From the NCBI RefSeq assembly GCF_900108245.1, contig NZ_FNUY01000007.1, positions 1 to 64,000 on the forward strand: 64,000 bases of DNA, written 5' to 3'. Origin of the DNA: Allobosea lathyri (lineage in GTDB: Bacteria > Pseudomonadota > Alphaproteobacteria > Rhizobiales > Beijerinckiaceae). Each line of letters opens with the position of its first letter. Within the stretch, counting starts at the first letter, position 1. The notes under the pieces are model-generated. The model saw only the letters and a program-made list of their open reading frames with translations. It was not told where the DNA came from and did no database searches. A program made the translations under genes and the position numbers. This document shows, piece by piece, positions 33,988 through 42,883 of this stretch.

Positions 33988-34617
33988 TCAGGCCGGCGCG
34001 TCGTCGCGATAGGGCGCGCGCCCGGTCGTCAACGCATCGTCGAGCAGTTCGAGCCGGTCCTGCCCCCAGAACACCTCGCCATCCAGCACATAGCTCGGCG
34101 CGCCGAAGACGCCGGCCTCGACCGCCACATTGATCGTGGCGGCATAGTGCTCGAGGATCGCCTCGCTCCTCGCGGCAGCGAGCAACTCCCCGCCGTCGAA
34201 CCCGGCGGCTTCCGCGATCTTGCCGATCAGCTCGGGCTGCGACAGATCCTCGTCGCGCGCCCAGATGCCGGCCAGCACATCGCCGACGAAGGCCGACGGA
34301 TCGCCTCCCGCCTCGGTGATGGCGATCACGACACGGTCTGCCAGCGCGACGTCGAAGGGGAAGTGCTTGGGATACAGCACCAGCGGCAGGCCGCGCTTCT
34401 CGCGCCAGCGCTGCATTTCGAGAATCCGATAACGCTGGCGCACCGGATGGCGCTTGGGCAGCGGCAGGCCGCCGGTCTCATCGAAGACCATGCGCAACGG
34501 CGTCGGCCGATAGACCAGCTTGCAGCCATGACGCCGCGCCATCGCCACGAAGGACGTATGACCAAGATAGGTCCAGGGCGACATCAGGGTGAAGAAGTAG
34601 TCGATCTGGCGCGGCAT
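33988..34617 (-). CDS. 2-hydroxychromene-2-carboxylate isomerase (DsbA-family)
   Basis: The protein starts IDYFFTLMSPWTYLGHTSFV, with Ser in the position used by the kappa-class GST/isomerase group, and contains FGAPSYVLDGEVFWGQDRLELLDDAL, the typical C-terminal block. Such enzymes use glutathione to isomerise 2-hydroxychromene-2-carboxylate in naphthalene breakdown, but most genomic copies have unknown substrates. ATG 34617 begins the conserved MPRQIDYFF; upstream ATGs lack ribosome sites. Confidence 0.9.
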   Translation of the reverse strand: MPRQIDYFFTLMSPWTYLGHTSFVAMARRHGCKLVYRPTPLRMVFDETGGLPLPKRHPVRQRYRILEMQRWREKRGLPLVLYPKHFPFDVALADRVVIAITEAGGDPSAFVGDVLAGIWARDEDLSQPELIGKIAEAAGFDGGELLAAARSEAILEHYAATINVAVEAGVFGAPSYVLDGEVFWGQDRLELLDDALTTGRAPYRDDAPA

Positions 34618-34807
34618 GTCGGACCTTTGCATAGCCTTCGAGAGCATCGGCGAGGGATAGCGCAGTCGACCGGACCACGCCACGCCATCTGGCCGCATGC
34701 CGATGACATCAGGCGCGCATGCTGCCGCAGTGCGCGGTATGGCCGGAAACGCGGCCGGGCGGATGCCGGTCGCGCCTCCCAGTCAGGCGGTTGAAGCCGC
34801 GATGTGC

Positions 34808-35092
34808 TCAAGCGGCCTTGTTCTTCACCGCGCCGATGATGGCCGTCAGGATGGCGCCGCCGGCGCCGCCGGCGATCAGATTCGTGAGAATGCTTCCGAC
34901 GCTGAAGCCGCCGCCCTGCACCGCCGTCGCCAGCGCAGGCAGCACGAGCGGAATGAGCTGGCCCAGAACACCGCCGCCGACGAGGCCGGAGATCGTGTTA
35001 CCCAATGTCCCGAGATCGAAGGTTGGAGAGGCCTTGCCCGCCGCATTGCCGCCAATCGCGCCGGCAACGAGATTCATCAAAATCTGTTCCAT
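34808..35092 (-). CDS. Small glycine-rich hydrophobic protein, unknown function
   Basis: The 94 residues are almost all Gly, Ala, Leu, Ile and Val in glycine-zipper-like runs (LVAGAIGGNAAGKASP, LVGGGVLGQLIPLVLPALAT, LIAGGAGGAILTAIIGAVKN). It may insert into or coat a membrane. It resembles short rhizobial proteins of unknown role starting MEQILMNLVAGAIGGNA. GGGGGT precedes the ATG. It stands alone between pgeF and the isomerase gene. Confidence 0.8.
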   Translation of the reverse strand: MEQILMNLVAGAIGGNAAGKASPTFDLGTLGNTISGLVGGGVLGQLIPLVLPALATAVQGGGFSVGSILTNLIAGGAGGAILTAIIGAVKNKAA

Positions 35093-35193
35093 GCTACCCC
35101 CAAAACCACGTCATGTGGCCTTGGGACGATGACTCCGCCTGCGTGCCGATGCAACTCCCGCTGGAAACCGGGCGGGCGCTCGCCTTTTGCAGA

Positions 35194-35958
35194 TCAGGCC
35201 AGCGTGATCGCCGAGATCAGCCGGCCATAGTCCGGCTCACCCCGATGCGTCGTGCGGCGATAGCTGAAGAAGCGCTGCTCATCGCCATAGGTGCACAGGC
35301 CGAGATCGACGAAGCGGCCGATTCCGGCCTCCTGCGCCCGCAGGGCAATGAACGCCGGCAGGTCGAACATCGCATGGGCGGGGCGCTCGGAGCCTGCGAA
35401 AAAGCGCGAATAGGTCGGATTCGATGCCTTGAAGCGCTCGATGAACTCGGGCCCGACCTCATAGGCGCTGGCGCTGATGGTGGGGCCGAGCACGGCGACG
35501 ATCCGCTCGCGCCGCGCGCCAAGCTTCTCCATCGCGGTCACAGTCGAGGCGACGACGCCGGTGAAGGCGCCCTTCCAGCCGGAATGGGCGGCGCCGATGA
35601 CCCGCGCCTCGGAATCGGCGAACAGGATCGGCCCGCAATCGGCACTGGACACGCCAAGCGCGACGCCGGGCGCCACGCTGACCATGGCATCGGCCTTAGG
35701 CTTGTCGCCCTGCCAGGGGCCGTTGACGACCTCCACATCGGCGGAATGCACCTGGTAGAGACTGACGAGGTTCTCGGGTCGGACATCGAGATGACCTGCC
35801 ATGCGCGCCCGGTTCTCGACGATCGCCTGAGGCGAATCGGACGAACCCAGCCCGCCATTGAGCGACGCATAGATCCCGGTCGATACACCGCCCTCGCGCG
35901 TGAAGAAGGCGTGGCGGATGCCGGGCTCGGCAGCGAGATCGGGAGAGGTGATGAACAT
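35194..35958 (-). CDS. pgeF: Peptidoglycan editing factor / multicopper-oxidase-like (YfiH family)
   Basis: PgeF removes misplaced amino acids from peptidoglycan precursors and binds zinc through conserved His and Cys. The blocks FFTREGGVSTGIYASLNGGLG near residue 19, QVHSADVEVV near 69, SADCGPILFADSE near 105, and AAHSGWKGAFTGVV near 125 are all present. The 254 residues match the family. It is convergent with no gene and precedes the MidA-type gene on the same strand. Confidence 0.93.
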   Translation of the reverse strand: MFITSPDLAAEPGIRHAFFTREGGVSTGIYASLNGGLGSSDSPQAIVENRARMAGHLDVRPENLVSLYQVHSADVEVVNGPWQGDKPKADAMVSVAPGVALGVSSADCGPILFADSEARVIGAAHSGWKGAFTGVVASTVTAMEKLGARRERIVAVLGPTISASAYEVGPEFIERFKASNPTYSRFFAGSERPAHAMFDLPAFIALRAQEAGIGRFVDLGLCTYGDEQRFFSYRRTTHRGEPDYGRLISAITLA

Positions 35959-35994
35959 GGGCCCGTCCAGTTTCGCGGCATTCCACCGCTGTCG

Positions 35995-37101
35995 TCAGAC
36001 CTGCTCTGGCAGCCGATGAAGGTTAAATCCGGGCAGCGGCGGCAGGCGGGGATGAGATATCGCCAGAACCTTGAACAAATCGCCCATGCCGGGGGCGCCG
36101 GCCTCGTCTTTTTCCTGCGCGATCAGCCGGTCGAAAGCGGCCGCGATCGCAGCCGCCTGTTCGGGATCAGCCTTTAGCGACAGCGCCTGCGCGCGTTCGG
36201 CCAGCCCCAGTCTCAGCAGGAAATCACGCTGGGTAGCCGGGCCGTGGGTCGCCGCGCCCGACCGCAGCGCCATCTGGCCGACACGGGCGAAATCGACGTG
36301 AACAGTCACGTCTGCTTCGCCGGGTTCGGCGAGCGGCGATGTGAAGCTGTGGCTCTTCATCGCCTGCAGCGTATCGCCGAAACCCGACCGGACAGAACCG
36401 TAATCGATGAAAAGCCCGGCCCCGCCGAATTCGGCAAGGTGCCGCGCGATGCCGGCGACGATATCGAGCGCCATCGCCGGCTGCTCGAACAGAGCGCCCT
36501 CGGGCGCGTCGAGCGCGAGGCCTGCATCCGAGGCTGACAAGCCGAAAGCCAATTCGCCGCGATCATCGAGCCCGACCAGCCGCTCGCGCCAGCCCTGCGG
36601 CGTCATCACGAACTGGTCGAGCGGCAGCGCGTCGAGGAATTCGCTGGCGAGGACGATCGCGGGCCCGTCAAGCGCGCTGGCGATCGTGTCATGCCAGACC
36701 GGCTCGGCCTTGCCGGCAAGGGTTCTGGATTGCACCTCGCGCAAGACCGGGCTGGTTTCGACGAGATGTACGGAAAGCGCGGCCGGGAAACCTGGAACCA
36801 CCTTCGCCGCGCGCAGCACATCCGCCATCAGCGTGCCTCGCCCCGGACCAAGTTCGATCAATCGCAAGGCCGCAGGCGCGCCCATCGCCTGCCAGACCGA
36901 GGCCGCCCAGAGCCCGACCATCTCGCCGAACATCTGGCTGATCTCGGGCGCCGTGGTGAAATCCCCCTGCGCGCCGAAGGGATCGCGCGTCATGTAGTAG
37001 CCATGGCGGGGATGGCCGAGGCACAGGCCCATATAGCGGGAGATACTGAGCGGCCCCTCGTCCTGGATCAGGCGGACGAGCTCGGCCTTCAGCCCGCTCA
37101 C
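35995..37101 (-). CDS. Class I SAM-dependent methyltransferase, NDUFAF7/MidA family
   Basis: The N-terminal ISRYMGLCLGHPRHGYYMTRDPFGAQGDF-like region and LGPGRGTLMADVLRAAK near 95 (SAM loop) identify the MidA/NDUFAF7 family, which in mitochondria methylates the NDUFS2 arginine in complex I. 368 residues is normal. The GTG start at 37101 overlaps the lgt stop (GTGA), so it is co-translated with lgt. The substrate in bacteria is unknown. Confidence 0.9.
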   Translation of the reverse strand: MSGLKAELVRLIQDEGPLSISRYMGLCLGHPRHGYYMTRDPFGAQGDFTTAPEISQMFGEMVGLWAASVWQAMGAPAALRLIELGPGRGTLMADVLRAAKVVPGFPAALSVHLVETSPVLREVQSRTLAGKAEPVWHDTIASALDGPAIVLASEFLDALPLDQFVMTPQGWRERLVGLDDRGELAFGLSASDAGLALDAPEGALFEQPAMALDIVAGIARHLAEFGGAGLFIDYGSVRSGFGDTLQAMKSHSFTSPLAEPGEADVTVHVDFARVGQMALRSGAATHGPATQRDFLLRLGLAERAQALSLKADPEQAAAIAAAFDRLIAQEKDEAGAPGMGDLFKVLAISHPRLPPLPGFNLHRLPEQV

Positions 37102-37943
37102 GCCACCGCCCGACGCGAACGCAGCACGAGGAACAGCCCGGCGAAGAATAGGGGCAGCGAGAGCAGCATGCCCATGGTGATGCCGCCGCTCAGCGCGTTG
37201 ACGCTCCGCCCGAACAGGAAGCCCAGCTGCGGATCGGGCTCGCGGAAAAACTCGCAGACGATGCGCGCGACGCCATAGCCCATGCCGAATACCCCGGCGA
37301 CGAGGCCGGGCTTCTTGAAGCCGCCCAGCCGCACGACGATCGTCAGCAGGACGAACAGCAGCAGGCCCTCGGCGAAAGCCTCGTAGAGCTGGCTCGGATG
37401 GCGCGGCAGCGGCCCGGCATTGGGGAACACCATCGCCCATGACACGTCCGGCGCCGGCCTGCCCCAGAGCTCGGCATTGATGAAATTGGCGATGCGACCG
37501 AGAAACAGGCCGATCGGCACAACCGCCGCATTGAGATCGAACACGCTCAGCGCCGGATAGCCGCGTCGGCGCGCAAACAGCCAAAGCCCCGTCGCCGCGC
37601 CGATCAGCCCGCCATGGAAGGACATGCCACCCTGCCAGATCGCGAAAATGTCCTGCGGCCGAGCCAGATAGCGTTCGAGATCGTAGAACAGCACGAAGCC
37701 GAGGCGCCCGCCCAGCACGACCCCGAAGGTGACGAACAGGAGCATGTCGTCCAGCTCTTCGGCCTTCGGACGCGCCCGGCCGCCCCAGAGACTGTCATTC
37801 GAGACCAGCCGGCGCGCATACCACCAGCCGCCGAGCAGCCCGACGACATAGGCCAGGCCGTACCATTTGATCGAGAGTGGGCCGAGTTGCAGCGCAACCG
37901 GGTCGATCACCGGAAAGGCAAGGACGAAGGTGGGCATGAGCAT
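37098..37943 (-). CDS. lgt: Phosphatidylglycerol--prolipoprotein diacylglyceryl transferase
   Basis: Lgt attaches diacylglycerol to lipoprotein cysteines in the inner membrane. It shows about seven membrane helices, the catalytic GGMSFHGGLIGA near residue 108 and the Lgt signature GRIANFINAELWGRP near 150. 281 residues is normal. The MidA-type gene overlaps its stop. A palindromic repeat of the GTCATCC family begins 34 bp upstream. Confidence 0.96.
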   Translation of the reverse strand: MLMPTFVLAFPVIDPVALQLGPLSIKWYGLAYVVGLLGGWWYARRLVSNDSLWGGRARPKAEELDDMLLFVTFGVVLGGRLGFVLFYDLERYLARPQDIFAIWQGGMSFHGGLIGAATGLWLFARRRGYPALSVFDLNAAVVPIGLFLGRIANFINAELWGRPAPDVSWAMVFPNAGPLPRHPSQLYEAFAEGLLLFVLLTIVVRLGGFKKPGLVAGVFGMGYGVARIVCEFFREPDPQLGFLFGRSVNALSGGITMGMLLSLPLFFAGLFLVLRSRRAVA

Positions 37944-37976
37944 GGCGTCCGGCAGGAAGGCGACCCCCCTCCGCGC

Positions 37977-38077
37977 GTCATCCCGGACAAGCCGCGAAGC
38001 GGCGCCGATCCGGGATCCATCATAGGGCGAACGCTCTACGATGGCTCCCAGGTCTCCCTTCGGTCGCCCAGGATGAC
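37977..38077. repeat. Interspersed palindrome, GTCATCC/GGATGAC family
   Basis: The unit begins GTCATCCCGGACAAGCCGCG and ends CGGTCGCCCAGGATGAC; its two inner halves are of different subtypes, so it looks like a mosaic of two repeat variants. It lies upstream of lgt and after the oxidoreductase stop. Confidence 0.9.
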
Positions 38078-38160
38078 GGCGGGGAGGATCAAGGTTACCC
38101 GGACTTGGTCAATCCGGGCCCGGCAGGTCAAGCGAAAAGGCCTTGCGCGGCCTGTCCGGC

Positions 38161-39177
38161 TCAGACCTTCACGATCAATTTTCCGAAGTTCCGGCCTTCG
38201 AGCAGGCCGATGAAGGCCTCGGGTGCCCGCTCCAGCCCCTCGACGATGTCTTCCTTGTATTTCAGCGCGCCTTCCGCGATCCAGCGCGGCATCTCCTGCT
38301 CGAAGGCCGGTCGCTGGGCGATGAATTCGCGCTGGATGAAGCCGCGAATCGTCAGGCTCTTTGAGAGTACCTGGCGCATGACGACAGGCAGCCGGTCAGG
38401 TCCTTCGAACTCGCCTTCATTGTTGTATTGCGCCACAAGGCCGCAGACCGGAATCCGCGCGAAGGTATTGAGCAGCGGGAACACCGCATCCCAGACCTTG
38501 CCGCCGACATTTTCGAAATAGACGTCGATTCCATCCGGGCAGGCCGCCGCCAGCTGCTCCGCCAGATCGGGGGCCCGGTGATCGATCACCGCATCGAAAC
38601 CGAAGGTCTCGCGCACGAAGGCGCATTTCTCGGGGCCGCCGGCGATGCCCACGGCACGCGCACCCTTGATCCGCGCGATCTGGCCAACCGCCGAGCCGAC
38701 AGGCCCGCTCGCCGCCGCGACCACGACCGTCTCGCCCGGCTTGGGCTGGCCGATCGTCAGCAGGCCGGAATAGGCCGTGAAGCCGGGCATGCCGAGCACG
38801 CCCAGCGCCGTGGTGACCGGCGCGGTGGCAGGATCGAGCTTGCGCAGCTGCTTCCCGTTGGCCAGCGCATGGGACTGCCAACCGGAATGGGACAGCACGA
38901 TATCGCCCGGCTTGAAGCCGGCATGACGGCTCTCCAGAACCTCGGCGACGGTGCCGCCCTCCATCACCTGCCCGATCTCGACAGGCGCCGAATAGGATTT
39001 CGCGGCGCTCATCCGGCCCCGCATATAGGGGTCGAGCGAGAGGTAACGGATTTTCAGCAGAACCTCGCCCTCGCCTGGCGTCGGAACGGGCGCCTGCTCC
39101 AGTCTGAAATCGCTCGGGCTGGGGCGGCCCTTGGGCCGCGAGGCAAGGACGATCCGGCTGTTGGTCGCTTCTGTCAT
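38161..39177 (-). CDS. MDR-family NADP-dependent oxidoreductase
   Basis: The enzyme has the zinc-free medium-chain reductase layout: ILLKIRYLSLDPYMRGRMS-like N-terminal region, GMPGFTAYSGLLTIGQPKPGETVVVAAASGPVGSAVGQIA near residue 130 (NADP loop AASGPVGS), and IDVYFENVGGKVWDAV near 215. It resembles prostaglandin/curcumin reductases that reduce enone double bonds. ATG 39177 has GAGGAACG upstream. It is divergent from the FitAB-type toxin-antitoxin pair and shares its promoter spacer. Confidence 0.92.
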   Translation of the reverse strand: MTEATNSRIVLASRPKGRPSPSDFRLEQAPVPTPGEGEVLLKIRYLSLDPYMRGRMSAAKSYSAPVEIGQVMEGGTVAEVLESRHAGFKPGDIVLSHSGWQSHALANGKQLRKLDPATAPVTTALGVLGMPGFTAYSGLLTIGQPKPGETVVVAAASGPVGSAVGQIARIKGARAVGIAGGPEKCAFVRETFGFDAVIDHRAPDLAEQLAAACPDGIDVYFENVGGKVWDAVFPLLNTFARIPVCGLVAQYNNEGEFEGPDRLPVVMRQVLSKSLTIRGFIQREFIAQRPAFEQEMPRWIAEGALKYKEDIVEGLERAPEAFIGLLEGRNFGKLIVKV

Positions 39178-39210
39178 GAGCTTGCGTTCCTCGCTGATGT
39201 CTTGCCGACA

Positions 39211-39238
39211 TGATATCATTGATGATATATTGATATCA
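39211..39238. promoter_or_regulatory. FitAB-type operator, TGATATCA-N12-TGATATCA
   Basis: Two copies of the palindrome TGATATCA (39211-39218, 39231-39238) are separated by exactly 12 bases. The gonococcal FitA site is, from memory, TGCTATCA-N12-TGATAGCA, so both half-sites and spacing agree. It lies 28 bp before fitA and 33 bp before the divergent oxidoreductase ATG. Confidence 0.8.
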
Positions 39239-39266
39239 ATCCTACTCCGTCGCGAGGACGCCAGAC

Positions 39267-39506
39267 ATGCCCTCAGTCACCGTCCGGCAAATCTCGGAGG
39301 AAACGCACCGCGCACTTCGACTGCGCGCAGCGCGTCACGGCCGAAGCACGGAAGCGGAAATTCGCCAGATTCTCGACGCTGCGGTGAAGCCGGAGCAGCG
39401 TGTCCGGCTCGGTACGCTGCTCGCTGGAATCGGCAGGGAAAGCGGCGGCATCGATCTTGAGATCGAGCGCGACAGATTCGTCTCGAAGCCGATCGATTTC
39501 GAATGA
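39267..39506 (+). CDS. fitA: FitA-type ribbon-helix-helix antitoxin
   Basis: The 79 residues start with the RHH DNA-binding part MPSVTVRQISEETHRALRLRA, then HGRSTEAEIRQILDAAV, and end in the toxin-embracing segment VRLGTLLAGIGRESGGIDLEI. These blocks match FitA closely. FitA neutralises the FitB nuclease and represses the pair through the palindromes upstream. The stop overlaps the fitB start by four bases. Confidence 0.93.
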   Translation: MPSVTVRQISEETHRALRLRAARHGRSTEAEIRQILDAAVKPEQRVRLGTLLAGIGRESGGIDLEIERDRFVSKPIDFE

Positions 39507-39922
39507 TCCTGCTCGACACAAATGTCGTATCCGAACCGCTGAAAGCAAACCCCGACCCGTCAGTGCTGCGCTGGCTCGACGCACAAGCCATCGAGACGCT
39601 CTATCTGCCTGCGATCGGCCTCGCAGAGCTTCTGTTCGGCATCGCCACCCTTCCGGACGGCCGGCGCCGGAGCCAATTGCAGACCCGGTTCGATCAGGAC
39701 GTCCTGCCGCTGTTCGAGGGACGGATCCTGGCTTTCGATGGCGCTGCTGCCGGCGCCTATGCGGCGTTGCTGTCCAAAGCGCGGACGCAGGGCAAGGCGA
39801 TAGCCACGGTCGACGGCTACATCGCCGCGATCGCAGCCAGCCATCGCCTGACCGTGGCGACGCGCGATACGGGTCCGTTCGAGGCGGCGGGTGTGCCCGT
39901 GATCAATCCATGGGCGATATGA
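39503..39922 (+). CDS. fitB: FitB-type PIN-domain ribonuclease toxin (VapC family)
   Basis: The 139-residue PIN domain carries all four acidic catalytic residues at family positions: D5 (ILLDTNVVSE), E42 (GLAELLFG), D104 (TVDGYIAAIA) and D122 (ATRDTGPF). It should cut RNA with Mg2+ and slow growth when FitA is lost. Start ATG 39503 overlaps the fitA stop. The gene is followed closely by uvrC. Confidence 0.94.
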   Translation: MILLDTNVVSEPLKANPDPSVLRWLDAQAIETLYLPAIGLAELLFGIATLPDGRRRSQLQTRFDQDVLPLFEGRILAFDGAAAGAYAALLSKARTQGKAIATVDGYIAAIAASHRLTVATRDTGPFEAAGVPVINPWAI

Positions 39923-39961
39923 AGCGGCTGCTGACATGACGAAACGCTTCGCGCATCCTAC

Positions 39962-42205
39962 ATGCGTGCCATGAGTCGCGAACGCCAACACACCGGACCC
40001 CAGGACCCCTCGGGCCAGCCCGACCTGCCCGATGACGAGATCGAGGATGAGGAGGACAGCCTTCCTCTCCCCGCCCCTGCGGCCGAGCTCGAAACCGCGC
40101 CCGGCGCGCTGAAACATGGCATCGAGGTCATCGCCGGCTTCGCGAAGCACCTGCCCAACAAGCCCGGCGTCTACCGCATGTTCGATCGCGCGGGCGAAGT
40201 GCTTTATGTCGGCAAGGCCAAGAGCCTGAAGAACCGGGTCACCGCCTATGCCCGCGGCATGGCCCACACCAATGCCGTCGCGCGCATGATCGCCGAGACG
40301 GCGAATATGGAATTCGTCACCACCGGCACCGAAACCGAAGCGCTGCTGCTCGAATCCAACCTGATCAAGCAGCTGCGCCCGCGCTACAACGTGCTGCTGC
40401 GCGACGACAAATCGTTCCCCTACATCCTGCTCAGCGGCGACCATGAGGCGCCGCAGATCGCCAAGCATCGCGGCTCGCGCCAGCGCAAGGGCGATTATTT
40501 CGGGCCCTTCGCCTCGGTCTGGGCCGTGACGCGCACCATCGACGCGCTGCAGAAGGCCTTCCTGCTCCGTTCCTGCACGGATTCCTTCTACGAGAACCGG
40601 ACGCGGCCCTGCCTGCTCTTCCAGATCAAACGCTGCTCCGGCCCCTGCACGGGCGAGATCAGCATTCCCGACTATCAAGCGCTGGCCTCTCAGGCACGTG
40701 ACTTCCTCTCGGGTCGCTCCTCGACCGTGAAGCAGACGCTCTCGACTCGCATGCAGGAGGCGGCCGAGGAGCTCGAATTCGAGAAGGCGGCGCGCTACCG
40801 CGACCGGCTGGCGGCGCTGTCTGCCGTACAGGCCGGGCAGGACATCAATACGCAGGGCGTCGAGGAAGCCGATGTCTTCGCCATCGACGAGCAGGCCGGG
40901 CAGTTCTGCGTCGAGATCTTCTTCTTCCGCAACCACCAGAACTGGGGCAACCGGGCGCTGTTTCCGCGCGCCGACAAGAGCCTGACCCCGGCGGAGGTGC
41001 TGGCCTCCGTCGTCACCCAGTTCTACGACGACAAGCCGCCGCCGCGCCTCGTCCTGCTTTCTCACCCCGTCGAGGAAATCGAGCTGATCGCCCAGGCGCT
41101 CTCGGCCCGCGCCGGCCGCAAGGTCGAGGTCGCCAATCCCAAGCGCGGCGAGCGGGTCGACCTCGTCGAACACGCCCGCAAGAACGCCCGCGAGGCGCTC
41201 TCCCGCAAGCTGGCCGATAATGCCGGCCAGCAATCGCTGCTGGCGGCACTGGGCGCCGCGTTCGGCCTGGCCAAGGCCCCGCGCCGCGTCGAGGTCTACG
41301 ACAACTCGCACATCATGGGCACCAACGCGGTCGGGGGCATGATCGTCGCCGGCAAGGACGGCTTCATGAAGAGCCATTACCGCACCTTCAACATCTCCGC
41401 CGACACCATCGCCGGCGACGATTTCGGCATGATGCGCGAAGTGCTGCAAAGGCGGTTCGCGCGGCTGGCGAAGGAGGCAGGCGGCGCCGCCCCTGCAAGC
41501 CCTCATCCTGAGGAGGCCGCGCAAGCTGCCGTCTCGCAGGATGCTCCAGAGGGTGACGGAGCCTCGACAGATCCCCTTCCCCCCGCTTGCGGTGGGGAAG
41601 GGTTAGGGATGGGGGGCGGGAAAGCAGGGCTCGCCTCTTCCTCCGACGAAGCGCCGAGCGGCACTGCCCCCCACCCAACCCTCCCCACCGCAAGCGGGGG
41701 GAGGGCCAGCGTCGAGCGGTCCGCGGATTCCAATGAAGACGACGCAGCCTTCCCCTCGCGCCCCGATCTCGTCATCGTCGATGGCGGCAAGGGTCAGTTC
41801 GAGGCCGCCCGGAAAATCATGGCCGAGCTCGGCGGCGGCGATGTTCCCCTTGTCGCCATCGCCAAGGGCGAGGATCGCAATGCAATGCGCGAGACCTTCC
41901 ACATGGTCGGCAGAGAGCCGTTCAAGCTGCCGCCGCGCGATCCGGCGCTGTATTTCATCCAGCGCCTGCGCGACGAGGCGCACCGCTTCGCCATCGGCAC
42001 GCATCGGGCCAAGCGCAAGCGCGACACCATGACGAACCCGCTCGACGAGATTCCCGGCATCGGCCCCTCGCGCAAACGGGCTCTCCTGCTGCATTTTGGC
42101 ACCGTGAAAGCAATCAAGCGCGCCAAGCTCGACGACCTCATGCGGACGCCGGGCGTCAACGCCGCCACCGCCAAGGCCGTGCATGAATTCTTTCATGATG
42201 CTTGA
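39962..42205 (+). CDS. uvrC: Excinuclease ABC subunit C with an expanded linker
   Basis: UvrC makes both cuts in nucleotide excision repair. Domains in order: GIY-YIG nuclease ([20 protein letters not shown] near residue 66), a cysteine cluster ([13 protein letters not shown]), the UvrB-binding helix pair ([15 protein letters not shown]), the RNase-H-like nuclease ([16 protein letters not shown] near 440; [12 protein letters not shown] near 600) and C-terminal HhH2 ([16 protein letters not shown]). At 747 residues it is about 100 longer than usual. The extra part, about residues 507-597, is low-complexity and coded by two palindromic repeat units. ATG 39971 is an alternative start. Confidence 0.95.
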   Translation: MRAMSRERQHTGPQDPSGQPDLPDDEIEDEEDSLPLPAPAAELETAPGALKHGIEVIAGFAKHLPNKPGVYRMFDRAGEVLYVGKAKSLKNRVTAYARGMAHTNAVARMIAETANMEFVTTGTETEALLLESNLIKQLRPRYNVLLRDDKSFPYILLSGDHEAPQIAKHRGSRQRKGDYFGPFASVWAVTRTIDALQKAFLLRSCTDSFYENRTRPCLLFQIKRCSGPCTGEISIPDYQALASQARDFLSGRSSTVKQTLSTRMQEAAEELEFEKAARYRDRLAALSAVQAGQDINTQGVEEADVFAIDEQAGQFCVEIFFFRNHQNWGNRALFPRADKSLTPAEVLASVVTQFYDDKPPPRLVLLSHPVEEIELIAQALSARAGRKVEVANPKRGERVDLVEHARKNAREALSRKLADNAGQQSLLAALGAAFGLAKAPRRVEVYDNSHIMGTNAVGGMIVAGKDGFMKSHYRTFNISADTIAGDDFGMMREVLQRRFARLAKEAGGAAPASPHPEEAAQAAVSQDAPEGDGASTDPLPPACGGEGLGMGGGKAGLASSSDEAPSGTAPHPTLPTASGGRASVERSADSNEDDAAFPSRPDLVIVDGGKGQFEAARKIMAELGGGDVPLVAIAKGEDRNAMRETFHMVGREPFKLPPRDPALYFIQRLRDEAHRFAIGTHRAKRKRDTMTNPLDEIPGIGPSRKRALLLHFGTVKAIKRAKLDDLMRTPGVNAATAKAVHEFFHDA
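41500..41557. repeat. Repeat unit inside uvrC, CTCATCCTGAGGAG type
   Basis: CCTCATCCTGAGGAGGCC with GTCTCGCAGGATGCTCCAG and AGGGTGAC is of the CTCATCCTGAGGAGC...AAGGATGC kind known as intergenic repeats in Hyphomicrobiales. Here it is open in the uvrC frame and encodes [19 protein letters not shown]. Confidence 0.65.
41573..41705. repeat. Palindromic element inside uvrC
   Basis: The left arm CCTTCCCCCCGCTTGCGGTG with GGGAAGGGTTAGGG pairs with CCCAACCCTCCCCACCGCAA with GCGGGGGGAGGG, some 45 bp each, around a 48-bp centre. It lies wholly within the uvrC reading frame and adds about 44 codons without a stop. Confidence 0.9.
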
Positions 42206-42271
42206 ACGTAATCGCGACCTCGCGTCCTTGCGTGTTGACGCTGTCACAACCGCACTGCTTTGGTGTTGACC

Positions 42272-42883
42272 GTGACGATTCTTCCAGACGCCATAAGGCG
42301 GCGTGGCCCCTGGTCGCTGCCAAACCTGCTTACCTACGGTCGGATCCTCGCGATTCCGGCCCTTGTAGGCCTGCTTTTCTGGCCCAAGGACGATTGGGTG
42401 CGCTGGATCGCGCTTGCGGTCTATGTCGCCGCGGCCGTCACCGACTATCTCGACGGCTGGATCGCGCGGGCCTGGAGCCAGCAATCGGCGATCGGCCGCA
42501 TGCTCGACCCCATCGCCGACAAGCTGCTGGTCTGCGCGCTGCTGCTGATGCTCGTCCACACCGAGACGATCAAGGGCTGGGCGATCTGGGCGGCGATCGT
42601 CATCCTCTGCCGCGAGATCCTGGTCTCCGGCCTGCGCGAATTCCTCGCCGAGCTGAAGGTCAGCGTGCCCGTCAGCAAGGTCGCGAAGTGGAAGACGACG
42701 GCGCAGCTGCTGGCGCTCGGCTTCCTCGTCGCCGGGCCGGCTGGCGACAAGGTGCTGCCCGCGAACACCCTGATCGGCATCGTGATGTTGTGGGTTGCCG
42801 CCGCCCTGACCATCTATACCGGCTGGGACTATTTCAACGCAGGCGTCCGCCATCTCGTCGCGGAGGACGAGCGCGCACCATGA
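42272..42883 (+). CDS. pgsA: CDP-diacylglycerol--glycerol-3-phosphate 3-phosphatidyltransferase
   Basis: PgsA makes phosphatidylglycerol-phosphate in the inner membrane. The CDP-alcohol phosphotransferase motif DGx2ARx8Gx3Dx3D is intact in LDGWIARAWSQQSAIGRMLD plus PIAD (about residues 62-85), and several membrane helices are present. GTG 42272 is the most likely start (MTILPDAIRRRGPW); GTG and TTG codons upstream are alternatives. It follows uvrC closely and overlaps moaD by four bases, an arrangement common in this order. Confidence 0.95.
   Translation: MTILPDAIRRRGPWSLPNLLTYGRILAIPALVGLLFWPKDDWVRWIALAVYVAAAVTDYLDGWIARAWSQQSAIGRMLDPIADKLLVCALLLMLVHTETIKGWAIWAAIVILCREILVSGLREFLAELKVSVPVSKVAKWKTTAQLLALGFLVAGPAGDKVLPANTLIGIVMLWVAAALTIYTGWDYFNAGVRHLVAEDERAP

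Noticed and set aside
39560..41524. Minus-strand frame of 654 codons opposite fitB and uvrC
   Set aside because: fitB and uvrC carry catalytic motifs; the antisense product is a shadow.
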